From contig JXTC01000011.1 of assembly GCA_002914845.1 (NCBI GenBank), forward strand, positions 1,870,854 through 1,934,853: a DNA stretch of 64,000 nucleotides. Reading direction: 5' to 3'. The position numbers were made by a program, and so were the translations under genes. How positions within the stretch are numbered: position 1 is the first letter of the stretch; the number at the start of each line of letters is the position of its first letter. The notes beneath the pieces are model-generated. The model did no database searches and was not told where the DNA came from. It saw only the letters and a program-made list of their open reading frames with translations. Of the stretch, positions 56,816-64,000 are shown one piece after another. This stretch comes from Trema orientale (taxonomy: Eukaryota; Streptophyta; Magnoliopsida; Rosales; Cannabaceae).

Positions 56816-58040
56816 AATTAACATCACTCAGTTCTAGTAGTAATTAATTAAATTTAAAACAGATATTACTACCAGTTACGACCCTCCCATTTGATTGGTA
56901 TGTTTTTTTTTCCCCACCTTCAAATATATTTGATTGATATGTTATTATCAAAGATTAATATCATAGTCAATATTTATGTGGTATTTCATATTTTAAAGTC
57001 TCGATATGGACGAAAAGGGAAAAATATTTTTTTCTAGAGTGTTCAAAAAATATATATAATGTTTACAAATATCTACAATGTTAACAATTATCCATGAGTA
57101 TCCAATATATTTGTTGAAACTTGAAATATTCAAGGGATGTCGAAAAAATCCGAAAGTTGTTTTTGCGAGGAAAAGAAATCAAAGTTGTAAATCATTTTAT
57201 TACAATTTATTTTGTAAAATAAACAATTATAGCATTACTTAACTTAGATCTACTAAAGAAATAATATTTAAGTCCAATTATTTCTTGTTCTTTTATTTTT
57301 AAACAAATTCTTAATTTCCTGGACGATTTTTTTATACTATAAAACTAATATTTGTATTAAAGAAACTTGAAGTCGACTATCTGTGTCATTTAGATTGAGT
57401 TACTATATAGTCTATTACGTTTTATAATAGTGAGTATGTAAAATGCTATAGAGTCATAATTAATGTATTATTGTGATGGTTCTATTATACCATACGGTAC
57501 ATAAAGGCAAAAGTTTTATTGCACAATACTACATAAAGGCAAAAGTTTTATTGCACAATACAATCTATATTTATGATCATTTCCTTATGCACTGTACAAT
57601 GTGCTAAAACAAATTATCATAAAACATAAATTACTTTTGTTATGAATCTAGTTTAAACTAAGTGATATTGGTTGTTTTTGCATTTTATAAATTTTTATTT
57701 GAAAAACTTCGAGTGTTTTTTAAAAAATCTATATTTTTCCGAGAATATTTATTGATATTATCTGTAAATCAAAATCCCAATTATTCTGTTGACATCGATA
57801 TTTTCATCCCCAAATTTTATTGATTATGTTTGGATCTGGTGGGAAGAGCTTTAAATTTTGCTTCTGGCCCAATTTTTAATTATGCAATTAAATTTCAGCC
57901 TTAGGATTTGGCCTCATCAATGGGGTGAACCCCGATGGTAGAATTACCCTTTACTATTTTTGGTAATTTACATTCACCTTTTTTTTTTCAGGTAAGTCTT
58001 AAAGAGTATCTCCTAGAGCCATAAAAAATAAAAATAAATC
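56816..58040. other. A+T-rich spacer with a 32-bp tandem duplication
   Basis: No gene seen. ACATAAAGGCAAAAGTTTTA plus TTGCACAATACT is present twice in tandem at 57499-57530 and 57531-57562. A short less A+T-rich patch lies at 57830-57960 without recognisable content. Confidence 0.5.
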
Positions 58041-58399
58041 GGAAAAAATATGTAAGAACATATTTTTCTAAACATATTTTCATAAATACCTATTTTTATT
58101 TTTATTTCACAAATATCTATTTTTTAAGAAATGTATATCATATGTATTTATACATAAAATGTATGCTATGTTCTATATTTTATGAATAAAAGTTATATCT
58201 AAAAATCGATATATATTTTAAAATATATACCATTCATATAAATTCATACCGTAAATATAAACTATAGGCAAAAGTTACATTAAAAAATATATCATACAAA
58301 TTTTATATGTGAAATGTGTACAAAAATAGGTATTTTTAAAAAAAATAAAAAATAGATATCTGTGAAATATAAAAGCAGATACTAGAAGTAAATTTCTCC
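58041..58399. mobile_element. Mutator-like MITE family M2, probable copy (359 bp)
   Basis: Starts GGAAAAAATATGTAAGAACA and ends, on the other strand, GGAGAAATTTACTTCTAG. It shares the internal phrases ATAAATACC(T)ATTTTT and TTTATTTCA with the clearer copy at 62824-63209. The flanks AATAAATC and AATTAATC agree at 7 of 8 bases. Noncoding. Confidence 0.45.
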
Positions 58400-60370
58400 A
58401 ATTAATCCTCATAAAGTCATAATTTATAGCTCCTCTTAGATATGACAGTAGGCTCCACAACCATCCGATCAAGTATGCCTGGTATGCAGCTGTGGTATTA
58501 TTCATAGAAAGCCATGATGATCCATTTGGGACTTTAAAAAAAAAAAAAAAGAAAGAAAAAGAAAAAGAAGAAATCTAGAGATATATATATATATATATAT
58601 AGGGTGATGTTTTAATGGAGATTTTTGTTTTTACTCCATGGATGGGTACTCTAATTTGGGCCATTGGATTTTAATCTAATGGCTAAAATAATATTAGTGG
58701 ATTTACTAAAAAAAATATTAAAATTAATACATATATAAATATAGAAAGTTATTTAAAATAAAAAAGATGGGTAACCTGATGAGTTGGTCAATTTTTTTTA
58801 TTTTTTATTTTTAATAAGAAAATGAAACTAGTAAAAAAATTTAATAATCCCAAATTATTTTCAACTATCTTATTCGTTGGAAAAAAAAAACAATAAAAGA
58901 TGTACAAATTTTAATCTGTTTCACGCATATTTTTGTTTAAAAAACAAATTTTCTTTCANTATATATTTATAAAGAAAAGCAATCGATTCCTTTTTCGATG
59001 TATAATCAAATCGTGAAATGGGTCAGGGTTGGTGCTGTTTTGAAGATTCATGCTGTCTCCTATCCCTTACCAGAAAGTCTTTGGTCCGATTATGACAACC
59101 ATTTCGCATAATGGGGAGTTGGACATTATTCAAGGCCTTGTTTGGCTTTTTAAATAAACTCTTAAAGGTCATTCTCTTCGTTTCTCTAAATTATTTAGGC
59201 AAATAAATAGGTCTTACGAGAAAGTTAGGTTACTATTACTCTAATGCACATCTCGAAATTTCTCATCATAAGGGGTAAATTAAAAGGAAGGGTAAAATGA
59301 GGAACTTAACGCTTCGTTTGGAATCCGAATTTTGAAGGAAAAAAAATTGTAAAGAAAATGTCATGAAAAAAAAAAAGAAAATATTTTTCTTATAAGTTTA
59401 TAGAACTTTATTTTGACATTTTTAGTTTTATTAATTAATATGTCAGTATTCTATATACTAAAAAATTATATCAAATCAAACTTTTGCTTCTTTTGAAAAA
59501 AAAATTTATCGTTTTTTGTTTCAATCTAAATAAGAGAAAATGAAATTCTTTTGAATTTTTGTATTTTTTTGCTGTAATTTTGCCAACTTCTTTATAAATT
59601 TATAAGTGGAATATATAATGTGAGTTGTTAGATGTCAATTAATGAATGGGAGTGAAAAAAAAAAAGCATATATTAAATGCTAATTAGTTACATATGTAAA
59701 GATATTCAACGGAAGAGGAAGGATAAGAAGCTAGAGTTTCGTTTCTTATTGTAATTATTCTAAATAAAAGAAAGTATAAATAGTCTACAAGCAAAAAAAG
59801 ATAATGCTATTATACTCTTACTGAATAAACTAATGATAAACATAAACATAATTATTTAACAATATGTTGTGAAATTAATCAAAGTTATTTTTTTAAAATA
59901 AATATTGTGTCAAGTTATGTAAAATTATTCATATTTAATTAAGTTGAATATGGTAGCATCCAAATAATAATATGCTGAAATTAATCAGTTTTAGTTGGAA
60001 CAAATAGTGTCTTCATACACCTAAATAATTTGACTGAAGTTTATCAATTCAGAAAACAGATAAAGAGTCAAAACACTTGAAGTTCAGCTCAAATTTCAAT
60101 TGCCTATCAAAATAAATAATGAAAAAAATAATAATTTATTTGTTAGTAAAATGGACATTTTTGAATTTAAACAATAACTAAACTGCATAAGATGTGAAAT
60201 TTAACCAGGAAACCCATAAATCAAAATTTCCATGATTGGGACAAGCAGTTTTCTCCACTACGGGCTTAAAGAAAACTAGATGCTCATGTTGAACACTGGG
60301 AAGGAAAAAAAGATCAGAATCATAATTAACTTAGTGGTTGTTAAAAATAATAATAAATAATAATTAAAAA
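58400..60370. other. A+T-rich spacer, no gene seen
   Basis: Contains an A run at about 58537-58551, a TA run near 58582-58599 and one N at 58959. 58600-58760 (TTTACTCCATGGATGGGTAC, TTGGGCCATTGGATTTTAAT) resembles a dispersed MITE-like sequence but its ends are not clear. No open frame of note. Confidence 0.45.
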
Positions 60371-60790
60371 GCTTTAGCTTATCTGATCATCTTGTTTGCC
60401 ACGTGGAATAACTGTGACAAAAGTGCAAGGCAAGGAGGCCCCACAAAATGCCACCACCAAACAATATGCGATTAAGATAGTTGAGCTTGGCCAAACTCTC
60501 TTAAGTGCAAAAAGCAAAGCCGAAAGAGATGAATAGGAAAGAAGGGAAGTTAAATTTAATGCAAAGAAAGTGGAAGGGCCTTCTGGCCACCACACTCCTT
60601 GCAGACACTGATCACTATACATGGCAACTATTACTATTATTACTGCACCTGTCTATTGAGGCCTGGCCCACCAACTCCAGGCAAGGTTTACATCAAGGAC
60701 CCACTAAGAGATAATGGGCCCTTCTTCGGAGATTCTCCTTCTTTCTTCTCTCTCTTAAAATTCATGTTGATAATGTTTTTTCCTTTGAAA
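60371..60790. promoter_or_regulatory. GC-richer island with a G-box, function unknown
   Basis: About 400 bp that stands out from the A+T-rich surroundings. It contains GCCACGTGG (about 60397-60405), a perfect CACGTG G-box bound by bZIP and bHLH factors. The open frames on both strands (60374-60622, 60505-60714) match no family. It could be a conserved promoter piece or the relic of a gene. Confidence 0.3.
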
Positions 60791-61053
60791 TGATTCATGT
60801 TCATTTTGATAAGCTTAGTTGGGCAAGTACTAAATACTATAGTCCGGCATGAAACTTATTGCTGAGATGACTTAATATTGGAATATGCTACAATAGTATT
60901 GTTCACAAGCACGTTCCAAATTGTGTTTTACTTAAAATATTAGGTAAAATTTCTTAGCTAAATTGTTTAGTCACCATTGAGCATTTTAGACGATTAAAGT
61001 TGAACATCTTTCAACGTGTTTCTTAGATCACATCATGGTATGTTGATTCTAGC

Positions 61054-61106
<53 letters not shown>

Positions 61107-61716
61107 AAGCATGATAGAATGTATTATCTATACGTGGTGGGGCTTAAACTTTACAAGTGAAATTATATCATGAAAAATTAAAAAAATCAAAATTATAAAG
61201 AGACAGAGAGAAATTATTGTAGTAATAATGAGCAAGTCAAGTTATGATGATTACAGGTTACCAGTTGTTTTCGTTTGTGCTTTCCACTTCACAATAGAAC
61301 TTCTTTTTGTTCCCTTGCAACCCAATCTCTTTACTAATTTGCGTTAATATATTGACTATTGAGCAAGTCTATACAGTCCAACACTTGGAAATAAATTGTT
61401 ATTTATTATTATTATTATTATTGTTATCGTATGTTTAACAACAAATTTGAACAAGAACCCGAACTTCAAGTTAGAGCAATAACCTCTCCGAAAAAAAAAA
61501 ATAAAAAATGTTAGAGCTATAACATGTACCTTACCGTTAAAAATGGTCCTCCGAATGCCAAGGAATTGCGTGTGTGTACAAACGTTCTAAAAGTCCAACT
61601 CAATCAGTACTTTTAACACTGTCATGGACTAATTAATGACAATTAACAATAATGTGATCTTCATTAGTTTCTCTTGTTAATTATAGGAAAGAAAGAAAAT
61701 ATACCATTCCTTAATA
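60791..61716. other. A+T-rich spacer with TA microsatellites
   Basis: (TA)n runs at about 61059-61083 and 61086-61106, and an ATT run at about 61398-61422. No gene seen. Confidence 0.5.
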
Positions 61717-62073
61717 GGGATAACTGTAAAAAAATACCCTTAACTTTGAGTGTTTTGCAATTTAAACTCTGAAGTTTGGACTCTGTAAAATAATACCCTG
61801 AGATTAAAAATTTCTAAAAATTAATACCCTGGACAGATTTTTTGACTAATTTTAGGAACGAAAAAATAATAATATCCTCCATTAAAACTAAATTAATCCA
61901 TATTTTATTCATCTTAATTTTGAGGATATTATTGTATTTTATCAGTTTAAAATCAATACAGAGTATTAATTTTCAGAAATTCGTAATCTCAAGGTATTAT
62001 TTTGCGGAGTCCAAACTTCAGGATTTAAATTGCAGAATATTCAAACATGAGGATATTTTTTTTACAATTATCC
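61717..62073. mobile_element. Mutator-like MITE family M1, copy 4 (357 bp)
   Basis: Starts GGGATAACTGTAAAAAAATA and ends TTTTTTTACAATTATCC. Flanked by the identical 11-mer ATTCCTTAATA at 61706-61716 and 62074-62084. The perfect duplication suggests this is the youngest of the four copies. Noncoding. Confidence 0.88.
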
Positions 62074-62254
62074 ATTCCTTAATATATTAAATTGCGATTT
62101 CAAGTTTTCAACCTTAAAGGCAGAAGTACGTACGTAACGATTATAAAGCATAACGACAAGTCTACTTGCATACTTGACACCATCTATGTCGGGTTCTAAA
62201 CTCCTTACATACTAATTATACTTATTATATACATTTATAGGGAGAAAGAGAGAC

Positions 62255-62410
62255 GCATTAAATTGAATCATGTAATAAATTAATATACAATATATCATGT
62301 AGGAAAACCATATATATATACTGTTGGACATTGCATTAAATTGAATCATGTCATAAATTAATATACAATATAGCATCTAGGAAAACCATATATTTACTGT
62401 TGGACATTGC
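62255..62410. repeat. Imperfect tandem duplication, 78-bp unit
   Basis: Unit 1 starts at 62255 and unit 2 at 62333, both with GCATTAAATTGAATCATGT, and both end in TACTGTTGGACATTGCA. A few substitutions and a shorter TA run separate them. Noncoding. Confidence 0.85.
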
Positions 62411-62823
62411 ACTCTCGATCCAACCGTGCTAAAGATACATATTAAGTCACATATATCTGGAATCTTCTTAGTTAATTACGTGAAAGCTTATGAGACTAAA
62501 TAACACGTACTTTATTAATTTGGATGAGATGTTCCAACTGACATTGGATTGACGAGATATATGACTAATTTTGGACACTTTCATTGCTAAGTATTACCAT
62601 ACATATCTATCTATATGTATATATTATATTAATTGTTGGAAGAAAATATATAAGAGTCCTCATTTTCACACATCATAAGATCATAATGGGAACCACAGAA
62701 CTAATCAGTCTCTTTGGTACATTCAATCTGGCAGCTCCTTGGAACACCTAGCTAGATTCCACTAGACCCACACGCTTTAAATTTGAAAGATATGGTGTCC
62801 CAATAATGCTGAGCATTTCTTAT
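62411..62823. other. Spacer, no gene seen
   Basis: A+T-rich noncoding DNA without recognised elements. Confidence 0.5.
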
Positions 62824-63209
62824 GTGAAAATTACACATAATACCCATTTTTAAAACTTATTTCAAAAATACCCATTTTTAAAACTTCTTTCAAAAGTACC
62901 CATTTTTACGGTCCATATTTCATATGAAAAATATGAGTGGTCCGCATATACAATGTAAATTTTATCCATGATGTATACATTTCATGTGTAAAATATGAAC
63001 GGTACACATTTTAAAATATGTGCCAATTTTGAGTGTAAATTTTATTCATGAAATGTGGACCGCGGTATACATTTAATGCATGAAATATATACCGTGGTCT
63101 ACATTTCATGTGTAAAACAGTGGTGGTCTACATTTCTCTAAAAAATATATATATAAAAATGAGTATTTATGAAATAAAAATAAAAAACGGGTATTTATGA
63201 ACTTCTCTC
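62824..63209. mobile_element. Mutator-like MITE family M2 (386 bp), perfect 9-bp TSD
   Basis: Starts GTGAAAATTACACATAATAC and ends, on the other strand, GAGAGAAGTTCATAAATACC. The arms carry repeated AATACCCATTTTTAAAAC words. Flanked by the identical 9-mer ATTTCTTAT at 62815-62823 and 63210-63218. The interior has repeated TTTCATGTGTAAAA phrases. Noncoding. Confidence 0.75.
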
Positions 63210-64000
63210 ATTTCTTATTACTACCAGTACTTATTCTAAATCACCGTATTTAGCTTCTGTATATATACATATAAATTCTCATAAAAATCATGTTTCTTTC
63301 CTTTTAATAATTAGGGCATGAGTTGAAGTTATAATTAAGTATTTATACTTCTATTCTAACAACCGATTGAATCAGTCTCTGATATATATGTGGCAATACA
63401 GTTCAAGTGATCCTACAACGTTTTTTTTTCTTTTCATTCATGTCTGGTGTTTAAATCCTACAGCAGGGAAAGAAAATATTAGGAAACAAAACACCTCGCA
63501 ATCCTAGTAGGCCATTGTCGAGCCATTGATTGGTCCGGTTTTAGTGGCACGTGTGTCTCATGTCAGGGTCGACGTAGATTAATGGCTGAAAATCAGACAT
63601 GGTCTACTTAAAAAAAAAAAAAAACTAATTGAATGATATTAACTAGTGGCTCAATAGTAATGTTGATGATTAAAGTTAAATTACCATTTAATTAAATGGG
63701 AACTAGTGGCTCAATAGAATATGCATGCTACATGAAGTACTAATTAATTATCGGTAATCAAGAGTTATAATGTCAAACTAACACATCGACCAAATATATA
63801 ATTAGCTATTACCTAGATGTAACTCTCTGTCCAGTTCATATTGGCAATTAAAATTTTCCCAGACATGGCAATGATTTACAGTACCTTATAACTTCGTTTA
63901 AAGTTTTTGACACTCAATTATTTTAGTAGTTGCACTGTGTTAGTTTACTAGTCATAAAATCTCTTCTTTGATAATTATTTGTAATTTATCTTTACGATTG
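63210..64000. other. Spacer at the window edge, no gene seen
   Basis: Mostly A+T-rich. 63500-63600 is more mixed (GGTCCGGTTTTAGTGGCACG, CAGGGTCGACGTAG), but nothing recognisable is encoded. AACTAGTGGCTCAATAG occurs twice near 63641 and 63701. Confidence 0.45.

Noticed and set aside
1..64000. tRNA, rRNA, snRNA and CRISPR signals
   Set aside because: Looked for cloverleaf A/B box pairs, snRNA upstream elements and regularly spaced repeats. Only the weak SINE-like head at 8620 came near, and the tandem repeats lack unique spacers.

Overview
This is a window of nuclear DNA from a flowering plant, almost certainly a eudicot. It is A+T-rich, its genes have short exons with GT-AG introns, it is crowded with small non-autonomous transposons, and the recognisable proteins are plant-type (an Aux/IAA repressor, a plant F-box-associated domain, Copia retrotransposons). 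I cannot name the species. There are three sets of Ns (position 7379, 25360-25372 and 58959), so it comes from a draft assembly.

Five gene models stand up, all on the minus strand. Three are paralogues of RPB5, the shared small subunit of RNA polymerases, in head-to-tail order at 3.6-5.2 kb, 25.5-27.7 kb and 35.2-38.8 kb. All three have the same four coding exons with matching splice phases, and all have a 5' UTR intron ending just before the ATG. The 35-39 kb copy is the canonical housekeeping form (206 aa). The other two are intact but divergent (227 and 209 aa) and look like specialised paralogues. The other two genes are a single-exon membrane-anchored RING-H2 protein (14.8-15.4 kb) and a five-exon Aux/IAA auxin-response repressor of the IAA27 type (51.7-54.4 kb).

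Broken genes: an F-box-associated pseudogene (10.4-11.3 kb), one Mpv17/PMP22-family exon (17.9 kb), and possibly a small RNase H-like fragment (31.8 kb).

Mobile DNA explains much of the rest. From 42.2 to 49.8 kb lies a Copia wreck: a 5' LTR, gag, protease, integrase and partial RT run into pieces of a different, Sirevirus-type element, with its RT broken just before the catalytic motif, an envelope-like ORF and a 1.35-kb 3' LTR. MITEs with readable target-site duplications include a hAT pair of about 725 bp (5.7 and 22.0 kb), a short hAT-like MITE inside an RPB5 intron (26.7 kb), four members of a Mutator-like family with 9-11-bp duplications (7.0, 24.0, 30.7, 61.7 kb), a second Mutator-like family (62.8 kb, probably 58.0 kb), and a hAT-like element nested inside one of the first family. 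GC-rich foldback elements sit at 14.3 and 31.2 kb. A larger repeat family occurs at 0.5 and 55.8 kb. Recent-looking tandem duplications lie at 8.7, 9.9, 28.0, 36.2, 57.5 and 62.3 kb.

The remaining spacers (notably 1.7-3.6, 11.3-14.0, 16.2-17.9, 28.7-30.7, 32.0-35.2, 40.7-42.2, 49.8-51.7 and 56.8-60.4 kb) show no gene I can support. No tRNA, rRNA or CRISPR was found. The most interesting item is the RPB5 cluster, because plants use alternative RPB5 paralogues to build specialised polymerases such as Pol V.
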